36,201 bases of DNA from Planctomycetia bacterium (GTDB lineage: Bacteria; Planctomycetota; Planctomycetia; Pirellulales; Thermoguttaceae): contig JAUNBG010000033.1 in assembly GCA_030527205.1 (NCBI GenBank), positions 1 to 36,201 on the forward strand, read 5' to 3'. The notes under the pieces were generated by a model that searched no databases, had not been told where the DNA came from, and saw nothing but the letters and a program-made list of their open reading frames with translations. A program made the position numbers and the translations under genes. Shown here piece after piece: positions 1 through 7,297 of this stretch (positions are counted from its first letter, which is position 1; every line of letters starts with the position of its first letter).

Positions 1-29
1 AGGTTATTTTACCAAATTCGGACGCGACG

Positions 30-128
30 TCAACTAATTGGGAGGTTTTGGGAACGTCCTTCGATTTCGACGACGCCCCGCTGAACCGGAAGCAAGTCCT
101 TAATTTGTTGTATTGTTTTCTTGTAAGT
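30..128 (-). pseudogene. Possible decayed IS5-type transposase N-terminus
   Basis: A minus-strand frame ending in TGA at 32-30 reads KKTIQQIKDLLPVQRGVVEI, which resembles the N-terminal LLPxQRGNV segment of some IS5-family transposases. There is no start codon. A shifted frame just downstream reads SEFGK, comparable to the LPxxFGNW stretch that normally follows, so the piece looks frameshifted and eroded. It is short and recognised from memory of the family only. It may be chance similarity. It lies outside the RHS tip/immunity pair, opposite the second transposase remnant at 2792-3040. Confidence 0.33.
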
Positions 129-161
129 TTCCTATCGGAGTCATCATTTTTCCGATAGGAA
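129..161. terminator. 11-bp stem hairpin downstream of the putative immunity gene
   Basis: TTCCTATCGGA (129-139) and TCCGATAGGAA (151-161) are perfect inverted repeats with an 11-nt loop. The hairpin lies about 95 nt beyond the stop of the minus-strand gene at 256-717, so it could end that transcript. There is no clear T-run on either side, so a factor-independent terminator is not proven. Confidence 0.35.
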
Positions 162-255
162 CGCAAGAGCAATTTTCCCGTTGCGTCAACACGCCCTCAA
201 ACAAGCATTGAACAAAAAAACAGCGAATATCTGATACAAGAGTCTGTCTTGTCTA

Positions 256-717
256 TCAATCCATTACTATGTAAATAACAAAATTGGTAAATACATCATA
301 CCAAAAAAGGAGATTGTTTTCAAGAATAATCAGAAGGGTAATAAGCATAAAATATTTCCCGCGAATTTCCTTGTCCAGGAACGCTAAATAAGAATAACTG
401 ACAAGCAAATACAAAAGCAACAAAACGAAACCGCCAACATTGTATATATTTAGGCAATTACTGTTGAAAGTAATTATCATATTGTGTTCAAAAAAACAAT
501 AATGTTTTATGTTGGTTAAAGCTATGAATAAAATAACATACACGATATGTGTTAGAACAAAAACGAATCCGCTTATATTATGTAAAGACAGCGTGGTACG
601 CAATTTTTTTTGGTTGTCGCTACATTGATTAAATTGTGTTTTCATATGTATTACGTACTGTGTTTGGAAATATTTTATTTTAGTTTGTAAAGAAAGATAC
701 ATAAGGTTCTTAAACAT
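256..717 (-). CDS. Small multi-pass membrane protein, candidate immunity protein for the RHS/ColM-like tip
   Basis: This is a 153-residue protein with a polar N-terminus of about 45 residues and then three or four hydrophobic segments, roughly at residues 48-70, 88-114 and 122-152 (the last may be one long or two short spans). I do not recognise a named family. It starts 53 nt after the stop of the colicin-M-like RHS tip on the same strand, the usual position of an immunity gene. Immunity proteins of M-type pyocins are known as small integral membrane proteins with several spans, whereas the Cmi protein of colicin M is membrane-anchored and periplasmic. The immunity role is therefore inferred from position and topology. 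AAGAAGG abuts the ATG at 717. Another in-frame ATG at 645 has no better ribosome binding site, so the start is uncertain. Confidence 0.6.
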   Translation of the reverse strand: MFKNLMYLSLQTKIKYFQTQYVIHMKTQFNQCSDNQKKLRTTLSLHNISGFVFVLTHIVYVILFIALTNIKHYCFFEHNMIITFNSNCLNIYNVGGFVLLLLYLLVSYSYLAFLDKEIRGKYFMLITLLIILENNLLFWYDVFTNFVIYIVMD

Positions 718-770
718 CCTTCTTTACAAAACTTGTTTTTTTATTGTGCGAAAAATTTTTAATGATTGGA

Positions 771-1649
771 TTAACAATTCAATGTTCCATAAGCTTTTCC
801 TTTAAAACAGAACTCTTTCCAATGGCAATCATTCATTAATTGGGCAATGCGAACAGATAATGTTTTTAGTTCGGCATCCCAAGTTCGATGTGTGTTAAAA
901 AATTTAGGGTCGAAATCGTAGGGGTCATTAATTTCCGCTGTCCCAAAAATTGTGTTACCAGATCGTGTTATATTGACATGAATCGTAGCAGAACCAAGCG
1001 CTCCAGCCCAAGGGTAAGAAGTTGAAATAGGTACTGTGGTATCATTCACACAATCGTTGTTACAAACTTTCTTCTTTAATTGAGTAAAGAAATCAGAATT
1101 TTCTAATATTTTATTTACTTCATCCGAAGGGATTGTCCGGTCATAAGCTGATCCCTCAAAAAAGTGATTTAGAGCTTTTTTCTCTTCAGTAGTTGTTAAA
1201 CGTTTACGAATGGTATTTTCTATTTCTCGACATAAAATAGGCTTAGGTTTTCTTATACGTGGAATTGTGTTTTGTTCCTTAGCGTCAATGACGTCATCCT
1301 CGTCAAAAACACCAGGACGACTCATAACATAATTAGAATCCCATGGTGGTGGCACATGATTTTCTTGACAAGGATTCGACTTTAAGCCTAACAAATCTAA
1401 ACGATTAACAGAAGAGTTACATAAATACCGAAATAAATTAACACCATCTGCGTTATACCCAATCGGATCGCGAGTAATAAACCGTCCTAAGGTCGGGTGA
1501 TAATACCGATTACGATACAGCATCAACCCGGATTCGGGATCGTAAACTTGCCCGGTGAAGGTTCTTGTCCAGGCGTAGTTGGAGACGTTTCGCTGAACGG
1601 CTAAAGAGCCGTTGTAAATTGTCGGTTTACCGAAGGCGTTGTAATACAT
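771..1649 (-). CDS. Orphan RHS C-terminal tip with colicin-M-like toxin domain
   Basis: Residues about 30-89 are the conserved end of an RHS core: YDPESGLMLYRNRYY, GRFITRDPIGY and the closing DLLGL. The following ~200 residues are the variable tip. Near the end they read NDPYDFDPKFFNTHR (241-255), giving Asp242, Tyr244, Asp245, His254 and Arg255. Colicin M uses Asp226, Tyr228, Asp229, His235 and Arg236 in a D-x-YDF...THR motif, so the order matches, with three extra residues before THR. Colicin M family enzymes cleave lipid II between undecaprenol and pyrophosphate at the outer face of the inner membrane. The tip has seven cysteines (94, 140, 196, 200, 275, 281, 292), compatible with an extracytoplasmic site. 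The ORF starts directly after an in-frame TGA, lacks signal peptide and most of the RHS shell, and is followed by a small membrane protein gene. It is thus either a silent cassette or a remnant. No full-length RHS gene is in the window. Confidence 0.8.
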   Translation of the reverse strand: MYYNAFGKPTIYNGSLAVQRNVSNYAWTRTFTGQVYDPESGLMLYRNRYYHPTLGRFITRDPIGYNADGVNLFRYLCNSSVNRLDLLGLKSNPCQENHVPPPWDSNYVMSRPGVFDEDDVIDAKEQNTIPRIRKPKPILCREIENTIRKRLTTTEEKKALNHFFEGSAYDRTIPSDEVNKILENSDFFTQLKKKVCNNDCVNDTTVPISTSYPWAGALGSATIHVNITRSGNTIFGTAEINDPYDFDPKFFNTHRTWDAELKTLSVRIAQLMNDCHWKEFCFKGKAYGTLNC

Positions 1650-1757
1650 TCACTCCAGGACGTTTCCGGCGTAATAAACGATCGTGACGACGTTTTTTAT
1701 CCTATCGACAGAATCCGAAATTCAGATCATACGACGTAGAGAAGTTACGAGTCTCTC
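1650..1757 (-). pseudogene. Relic of RHS core coding sequence with in-frame stops
   Basis: Reading in the same frame as the RHS tip, the bases before its ATG encode DSVDRIKNVVTIVYYAGNVL and a Glu, then TGA, then the tip. The YYAGN-type segment is typical of RHS repeats just before the core end, so this is real former coding sequence. A second TGA lies about 23 codons upstream of the first. The relic abuts the stop codon of the LRR-like gene at 1758, which suggests the rest of the RHS gene was lost by deletion or the tip was inserted here by recombination. Confidence 0.6.
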
Positions 1758-2617
1758 TTATTCGTCGATTTTAAGTATTTTGAGCGAAGGATTCCATTTT
1801 AAAGCGTTTAGGGAATTAGGGCAATCACAATGAATAAGTTGTAACGACTCCAATTCAAATGAAAAACGAGATAAAATTTCCGCATCTTTTTCAGACAAAG
1901 AAATTCGATTTAGCGTTAAGTGGCGTATTTTTTTGCGGGATAATTCCTGAATGAAATTGTCCGATAATTTACAACCAATTAAGGTCAGCGAAGTTAACGA
2001 ATCAAAATCGTTTAAAAATGTTTGAGCGTTTTTCCGGGAGAGATCAATTCCCCATAAATCCAAATGTTCAAGTTTGGGCGTCAACGATACGATCTTTGAA
2101 ACAGCGTCAAACGGTTCGCATCGAGAAAATATTAACGAAGAGAGTTCGTCGCTCGTTTTCCATGGAACCATATTTAAATCGGACCAATCGTCGTTGTCAA
2201 AACGACATTTATCAAAAAGCAAACCTTGAATTTTTTTCACTTTCTGTATCGCTTGAATCGCCTCTAAATCAACGCGAACGCTCATAAATTGAACGACTAA
2301 TGGCTCGTTAAAGCGATCGAGTTTTTCAATTGTCGGCACGATATTGTCCGCTGTGACAAAATTGACGCCTGGATATTCTTTACGGGATTTTTGTATCTGG
2401 TTAGGATTGTAACCATGATCGTTACGCGTACAATTTTTGAAACGTCTTCAGACGACGGATCAATCAAGGGGCTTTTTTCAGATGATTCATAAGTATATAC
2501 AAGATCGTCGTTTCCATTCGTCGCCTGAACATGATAAATATTGAAAACACACATAAAAAAGATCAAAACGGCTAACGCCGCGATAACATTAAAATGCTTT
2601 ATTTTTCTTCGCTTCAT
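1758..2617 (-). pseudogene. Secreted or anchored LRR-like protein gene split by a frameshift
   Basis: The first frame starts at ATG 2617 with a good ribosome binding site (GAGGA, 6 nt spacing) and encodes a basic N-terminus, a hydrophobic segment (residues about 9-31) and a polar stretch ending IDPSSEDVSK. The second frame ends at 1758 and encodes irregular leucine-rich repeats such as LEHLDLWGIDLS and LTSLTLIGCKLS. The second frame is open for about 35 codons upstream of its only GTG start, back to near an A5 run at 2434-2438, where a -1 shift joins the two into a protein of about 286 residues. Past that point the first frame gives low-complexity, uninformative sequence. A genuine indel, a sequencing error, or less likely slippage could explain this. 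The function is unknown; it lies directly upstream of the RHS relic. Confidence 0.6.
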
Positions 2618-2791
2618 TTGAATCCTCGTCTCTCTTTTTTGTTGATAAAACTATCGTTTCAATTGAATTATTCTGAACAAACGGTTCTTGTGTATTTTAT
2701 TTACTTCACACGTTCCATTTGTACACGATTAAGAAGACCGTGAAGTAAAAACAAACAATTTAAGAAGAAGTTTCATAAGTTATCTACATTT

Positions 2792-3040
2792 TTGTTAAAA
2801 CACAACTTAGAAACCACTTCTTATTTTCGATCATTGAAAATTTGTAAACTGACGTTTGGTATTAGGCTACATGTTGTTCACGAGCGTAGTACGGAGGAAC
2901 GTAACATAATCGAACGCATCTTCGGTCGACTCAAGGAGTTTCGACGAATCGCAACTCGCTATGAAAAACTCGCCCTCCGATACTTGACGATGATAAAAAT
3001 CGCCGCTATTTTTATTTGGTTAAAAATCTTCATTATTTAA
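2792..3040 (+). pseudogene. IS5-family (IS427-like) transposase C-terminal remnant
   Basis: The end of this reading frame, ERNIIERIFGRLKEFRRIAT followed by RYEKL and a hydrophobic AAIFIWLK end, is characteristic of the C-terminus of IS5-family DDE transposases and contains the final catalytic Glu region. The first ~25 residues do not look like transposase. The N-terminal two thirds of the gene, including the two catalytic Asp residues, are missing and I see no inverted repeats, so this is a dead fragment. It lies upstream of the RHS/LRR island and may mark an old insertion boundary. Confidence 0.75.
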
Positions 3041-3156
3041 AGCACACTGCCTAAAAGCCTGATTAATAAATTGTCTATCTTAAAACAATTATCCCCCAGA
3101 CTTTTTATTGTACCCAAACTATTGACAAAGAGCCATTCGCTCCCGGTTCCTTTTTT

Positions 3157-3217
3157 CCCCTCGAACTTTCTGCTTTCAACTTTCCGCTTTCCACTTTTAA
3201 TTATCCACTTTCAACTT
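3157..3217. repeat. Imperfect CTTTCAACTTT-type direct repeats
   Basis: The stretch contains imperfect direct repeats of a CTTTC(C/A)ACTTT unit: CTTTCTGCTTTCAACTTTCC, GCTTTCCACTTTT and CCACTTTCAACTTT. It overlaps the last codons of the GH51 gene, so the final residues of that protein are encoded inside the tract. A related tract (TCAACTTTCAACTAT) lies at about 34923-34938, just beyond the beta-helix gene. Confidence 0.45.
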
Positions 3218-5620
3218 TAGAAGCGTTATAGACAGCGGGGTAAGCGTAATTTGATCGTTATTGAGTTCAAATGGTTCTTCTGAAATGTCGATACGACGTT
3301 TCTGTCCCGGTTCATTGAAGGCATAAGGGTCGTTTTCCTGGTCGCTTAGAACAAATTTTGTGCCTTGTTTTTGAACGGAAACAGAGTCAAATCTGAGCGT
3401 TGCCGTTATTGGATTGGATGCGGCATTGACGACCGCAAGCGTTATTTCCTTTTGGTCTTGCGATAAAGCAGCGGCTAAATCGAGAACGCCGCTGGCAACT
3501 TCTTTTTCTGAAATAAGTTGAACGTCAATGGGAATCGTACCGAATTCATGTCGATACAATTTGAGAGCGAGACCGGTTGATTCCAATTCGGCCTCGGTTT
3601 CATTGGTTTTAATCGCTCCGATTACATTAACCGTTTGGGCATAATTTGCCATAAAATAGCGATCCGAGTTTCGATAGAATTCATGAAGACCGACCGCAAT
3701 TCCCAATGCGTCACGAAGAAAATATCGCGTTCCCAATTCACCGAAAACATGTGAGCCATACCAATAATTCCATTCGTCCATGACAATTTTTAAGTCATGT
3801 TTTTGATAGAGTTCCGGCCATTTATTTCGATAATTTCGATGAGCGTCAGAAATGCGTTGAATTTCCTGGGCCGGAAAATGAATATGTTCCAAAATTCTTT
3901 TTCTTTCGCTTGTATAAAAATGTTCGCTCAAATAAGTCAAATGGTCAAAAGCGCCGGGAATAAAAACGTCATTCCATTTTCCGACATTTCCAACGCCAAC
4001 AACAATGATTTCAGGATCATATTGACGAAACGCGTCAACAAAATCGTTATGGCGTTTGACATAATCTTCAACCGGAATATGACCGATTTGCCAATCGCCA
4101 TACATTTCATTTCCGATACACCAAAAACGAACATCATAAGGTTCGGTATGACCGTTTTTAGCTCGAATTTTCCCAAAAGGAGTTTCTTCGGATCCGTTTG
4201 CGTATTCAAGTTCAGACAAGGCGTTTTCAATATTGCCGTTGCCTGTATTAATGGCAATATAAGGTTCCGTATTGAGATATTTACAGAAGAACATGAATTC
4301 ATCAAATCCGAAATCGTTATGCTCAATGCCAAGCCAGGCCGGATTCTTTCGCGGCGGACGTTTGTCGCGATCGCCAATGCCGTCCTTCCAATCATAACCG
4401 CTGACAAAATTTCCGCCTGGCCAGCGATAAACCGGAGAATCCAGTTCTTTAAGAAGTTGAAGGGTATCCCTTCGCATTCCATTGATATGATCGCCTGGCA
4501 TTAATGAAACGCAACCGATGGTCAGGGAACCGTTTTGGCTTGAGGAGAAACCAAGAGAAAAAATGATGTTGTCGTCTTTTCCTTTTCGATCTTCAGGAAA
4601 ATCAAAGACAAATTCATATTTTTGATATTTGTCGAATTGATCTGGTTTAAACGACTGACTATAGAAAAGCGTTTCTTTGTCAGAAGAGATATCAATGGTT
4701 ATCGCTTCAATTTCAGGAGAGGCTTTCGCCCAAAAATAACCGAAATATTGACCTTTTTTGAATTTCAGATTCTTTTGTTCTATGGAAATCAGCCCGATTC
4801 CAGAGAGTTTTGGGCTCCATTTTCCAACAAACGGCTCTTGTTCATCCATAATACAAAGGGGCTCAATTGACTCTTGCATGATTTTCTTTGAATCGTTTAA
4901 TGACCAGGCAGAATTTTCCGTTCCAATCGGTTCATAAAATTTTCGATCCTGAAGCATTTCAGCCCAAATTCCGCCATAAATACAACGTCCCAAATGTTCG
5001 ATAAACTGTCCATAAATATATTTGGAAATCGGTTCATACTTTTTATTTGCGTCAATTTGAATGATCGGTTCCCAATCTTGAACAATCAACGGTTCGCTCG
5101 GAATTGTTTCAAGAAACTCAATGTTAAGTTCTTTATAATAAGCATTTCCAGTTGCTTTTCCCCAGCCTCCCAAAAGACAATTAACCGTTAATTCCGTTTG
5201 ACCCTCTGTTGAAAATTCGACGGAAACGTCTTTCCAATCGTTGGTTCCAACAAGAGCTTCGGTTTTGGCAGAAAAAATATCATGAATATTGAACAGAGCT
5301 CCGATGCCGTCAGTTGTTTGAACATTTTCTGTTTTAATTTTTCCTGTAAGTCTGTATTTAGCATAAGGATAAACATTTATTTTCATCAACCAGCTGCTGT
5401 CCGTCGGTTTTTGTGCTGCAATCTTGACCATTGATTGATCCGAATCGTCAAGATCAGGCAAAATGGTTATTTCAGACGGATTGCCCGCCCATAATTTATT
5501 GTTTCCCAATTGAAACGGGATCGTTTGAGTCTTTGTTTGAGAAAATAATTGAGAACAAGGCTCAATGAATAAAATGAGTCCCAGAATAATGAAAAGACTC
5601 GCTGATTTTCCATTTTTCAT
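3197..5620 (-). CDS. Secreted GH51 alpha-L-arabinofuranosidase
   Basis: A retaining glycosidase that removes terminal alpha-L-arabinofuranosyl groups from arabinoxylan, arabinan or arabinogalactan side chains (EC 3.2.1.55). I take ATG 5620, preceded by AAAGGGA with good spacing, over a TTG five codons upstream; this gives 807 residues. An N-terminal signal peptide of about 28 residues precedes a beta-sandwich, carbohydrate-binding-like domain (about 30-175), then the GH51 barrel starting near YIYGQFIEHLGR. The acid/base Glu505 is in WCIGNEMYG and the nucleophile Glu616 in MDEWNYWYG; RWPGGNF is also typical. The C-terminal ~150 residues form the family's beta domain. Both catalytic residues are present, so it should be active in the periplasm or outside the cell. 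It appears to be a single-gene transcript with its own promoter. Confidence 0.93.
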   Translation of the reverse strand: MKNGKSASLFIILGLILFIEPCSQLFSQTKTQTIPFQLGNNKLWAGNPSEITILPDLDDSDQSMVKIAAQKPTDSSWLMKINVYPYAKYRLTGKIKTENVQTTDGIGALFNIHDIFSAKTEALVGTNDWKDVSVEFSTEGQTELTVNCLLGGWGKATGNAYYKELNIEFLETIPSEPLIVQDWEPIIQIDANKKYEPISKYIYGQFIEHLGRCIYGGIWAEMLQDRKFYEPIGTENSAWSLNDSKKIMQESIEPLCIMDEQEPFVGKWSPKLSGIGLISIEQKNLKFKKGQYFGYFWAKASPEIEAITIDISSDKETLFYSQSFKPDQFDKYQKYEFVFDFPEDRKGKDDNIIFSLGFSSSQNGSLTIGCVSLMPGDHINGMRRDTLQLLKELDSPVYRWPGGNFVSGYDWKDGIGDRDKRPPRKNPAWLGIEHNDFGFDEFMFFCKYLNTEPYIAINTGNGNIENALSELEYANGSEETPFGKIRAKNGHTEPYDVRFWCIGNEMYGDWQIGHIPVEDYVKRHNDFVDAFRQYDPEIIVVGVGNVGKWNDVFIPGAFDHLTYLSEHFYTSERKRILEHIHFPAQEIQRISDAHRNYRNKWPELYQKHDLKIVMDEWNYWYGSHVFGELGTRYFLRDALGIAVGLHEFYRNSDRYFMANYAQTVNVIGAIKTNETEAELESTGLALKLYRHEFGTIPIDVQLISEKEVASGVLDLAAALSQDQKEITLAVVNAASNPITATLRFDSVSVQKQGTKFVLSDQENDPYAFNEPGQKRRIDISEEPFELNNDQITLTPLSITLLKLKVDN

Positions 5621-5688
5621 ATTCTTCCCTTTCAAGTTATACTCAAATCGTTCGAAAAAACCAAAATCTTCTCAAGACTTGAGTCTGT

Positions 5689-5716
5689 ATTATAAAAATG
5701 TAAGCGTTTTTGACAA
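5689..5716 (-). promoter_or_regulatory. Sigma70-type promoter of the GH51 gene
   Basis: On the minus strand TTGTCA (5716-5711), a 16-nt spacer and a perfect TATAAT (5694-5689) lie about 70 nt upstream of the GH51 start. The match to consensus is strong and no other gene lies between. Confidence 0.55.
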
Positions 5717-6310
5717 AATATTCCGATAAGATATCTATACTGAAGTCGTTAAAAATAACAGATTTGGATGCTATTTTGGAAAAGTCGGGATTGATGATAA
5801 CCGACATCTGTTTTGTTTGTTGTATCGGTTATTATTTAAGGAATAAACGTTTCGTTTTTTAGCTTGCAGAGGCGCTTAACTCGCTGTAAATGTTGTCAAT
5901 AGATGTTGATTGGTTTTTTTACCAAAAGAGTCGGAACGACTCATTTAATGGAACGCGAATGTCCCGTCTGCGGTCCAGTCCTATCTATTCTGAGTTTCGA
6001 TCTAACAATGAATACAACATTTACAGAGCGATTTGGAGAAACGGAGTTATAAAGGGGGACATTTTTTGGCCAAATCAAAGAAAAAAGGATTTGTTTCCTT
6101 AATCTCGTTTTCCGTTTTTCTTATCGTTTTTTGCGCAAGACGAGTTAAAACGTCCTTTTTCGTTTGAGTTATGAAGAATAAAGTTTGACTTAACGAAGCC
6201 GGACAAGCGTCAGACTTCGCTTTTGAATAATTCGACTGTTCGTTTGTCGGCTTGCGAGCAAAATCTGCAAGTCTTTCGATAACCTTGTTTTTGAGGAAAG
6301 TTGATTGTTA
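5717..6310. other. Intergenic stretch with hairpins, no convincing gene
   Basis: No open frame here has recognisable coding character. Two clean hairpins are visible: TTGGT-N6-ACCAA (5910-5925) and GAGTCG-GAA-CGACTC (5928-5942). Around 5951-5980 the sequence GGAACGCGAATGTCCCGTC resembles the centre of the 111-bp repeat family and may be an eroded copy. A short hairpin GTTGAT-N4-ATCAAC overlaps the thiS stop codon. Confidence 0.4.
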
Positions 6311-6511
6311 TCAACCGCCGCCAACCAGGGTTACAATCTCAAGAACATCCCCTTCCTGAAGAAATGTCTCTTGAAAATGCCGAAAGGAAATAATCTGTTT
6401 ATTGCGTTCAACGGCAACAAATTTTCCCTGTAAGTCAAGCAGATTCAGAAGTTCAGCAACAGAAATACAGTCCGGCAATTCCCGCATTTCATCGTTAATT
6501 GTAATTTTCAT
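6311..6511 (-). CDS. thiS: ThiS sulfur carrier protein
   Basis: A 66-residue ubiquitin-fold protein that carries sulfur as a C-terminal thiocarboxylate to thiazole synthase ThiG in thiamine biosynthesis. The sequence has the typical opening MKITINDE, a central VAVERN segment and the diagnostic C-terminal Gly-Gly (it ends VGGG), which is adenylated and thiolated. The length is normal. It lies 15 nt after rpiB on the same strand, so the two are probably cotranscribed. The partner thiG is about 17 kb away at 23392, and no thiF is in the window. I see no TPP riboswitch consensus upstream of rpiB-thiS. Confidence 0.9.
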   Translation of the reverse strand: MKITINDEMRELPDCISVAELLNLLDLQGKFVAVERNKQIISFRHFQETFLQEGDVLEIVTLVGGG

Positions 6512-6526
6512 ACAGAATCCGATTTG

Positions 6527-7006
6527 TTATTTTGACAAATAATCTTTTGCGCTGATAAGATCATTTTCGATTTTTGCAATTTTAGCGTTTCGGCGTTCAT
6601 GACGTCCGCCAATATATTCCGTTTTCAACCAAATATCAACCAAACGATCAATGGTTGGCTCGGAAAGAAGATCGCCGGACAGACAAAGAACATTCAAATC
6701 GTTATGACGCCGACTCATTTCCGCAGTAAAATCATCGATAACAGGAGCCGCTCGAATGCCAGGAAACTTGTTCGCAACAATACTCATTCCGATTCCCGTT
6801 CCGCAAATGAGAATTCCGCGATCGATTTTTTTTTCTGAAACGGCTTTCGCAACTTGGGAGGCAATTTCAGGATAATCAACTATTTCCGGATGTTCCAGAT
6901 CTCTGGGGCCGATGTCAATCACATCATGACCCAAAGAACGAACAAAATCCCCCAAATTGAGTCGGGTTCGAACGCCATGATGATCGCTGCCAATCATAAT
7001 TTTCAT
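6527..7006 (-). CDS. rpiB: Ribose-5-phosphate isomerase B
   Basis: It interconverts ribose 5-phosphate and ribulose 5-phosphate in the pentose phosphate pathway (RpiB/LacAB family, cytoplasmic). The 159-residue length is normal. Hallmarks are GSDHHG at 6-11 (Asp8, His9), the catalytic cysteine Cys68 in ILICGTGIGMSIVANKFPGI, and SRRHND (98-103) contributing His101. A GGAG ribosome binding site lies 11 nt before the ATG. It precedes thiS by 15 nt. Some family members prefer allose 6-phosphate, which cannot be excluded from sequence alone. Confidence 0.92.
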   Translation of the reverse strand: MKIMIGSDHHGVRTRLNLGDFVRSLGHDVIDIGPRDLEHPEIVDYPEIASQVAKAVSEKKIDRGILICGTGIGMSIVANKFPGIRAAPVIDDFTAEMSRRHNDLNVLCLSGDLLSEPTIDRLVDIWLKTEYIGGRHERRNAKIAKIENDLISAKDYLSK

Positions 7007-7173
7007 GATTTAACGAATCTCCATAAAATACCAAATTTCAGAATCAGAAAAATAAGCTTCATTTTGGATTCCCTTCCGCCCTCCGTCCAATTGATTGTAT
7101 TCACACATATCATACAGAAGCCGGAACGGGATCAGAATTTGTCTTGCGAAATCATTACATTTTGCGGACTTAC

Positions 7174-7284
7174 ATGAAGTCTAAAAACACAGATTTTTCA
7201 ACAAACGCCTTTCAAATAAGGCCGTTAAAACCATTCTTTGCGGACGAGACGACGGCGTTCCTAATGTTTTTTAGAACTTCCTTT
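7174..7284 (-). repeat. MITE-like 111-bp repeat, copy 1 (reverse orientation)
   Basis: Read on the minus strand it begins AGGAAGTTCTAAAAA, continues with TTAGGAACGCC and GTCGTCTCGTCCGC, and ends TTTTTAGACTTCAT. The right terminal repeat has mismatches to the left one. It matches the copy at 19807-19917 along its length. It lies between glmM and rpiB. Confidence 0.7.
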
Positions 7285-7297
7285 ACGAACATAAAAA

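Noticed and set aside
1650..1730. Two in-frame TGA codons in RHS-like sequence suggested TGA might be read as Trp (alternative genetic code).
   Set aside because: glyA, the DUF6807 neighbour 18423-18797 and several other intact genes end naturally at TGA, so TGA is a stop; the RHS upstream part is simply decayed.
2434..2438. Programmed -1 frameshifting in the LRR-like gene.
   Set aside because: The site has only a single A AAA slip possibility, no X XXY YYZ heptamer and no obvious downstream stem, so an indel or sequencing error is simpler.
3797..4504. Long 235-codon plus-strand frame inside the GH51 gene.
   Set aside because: Antisense to the catalytic domain of a clearly conserved enzyme; the translated sequence has no domain character.
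5890..6102. Plus-strand open frame of 70 codons upstream of the GH51 gene.
   Set aside because: It runs through hairpins and a possible eroded repeat copy, has no ribosome binding site and no recognisable content.
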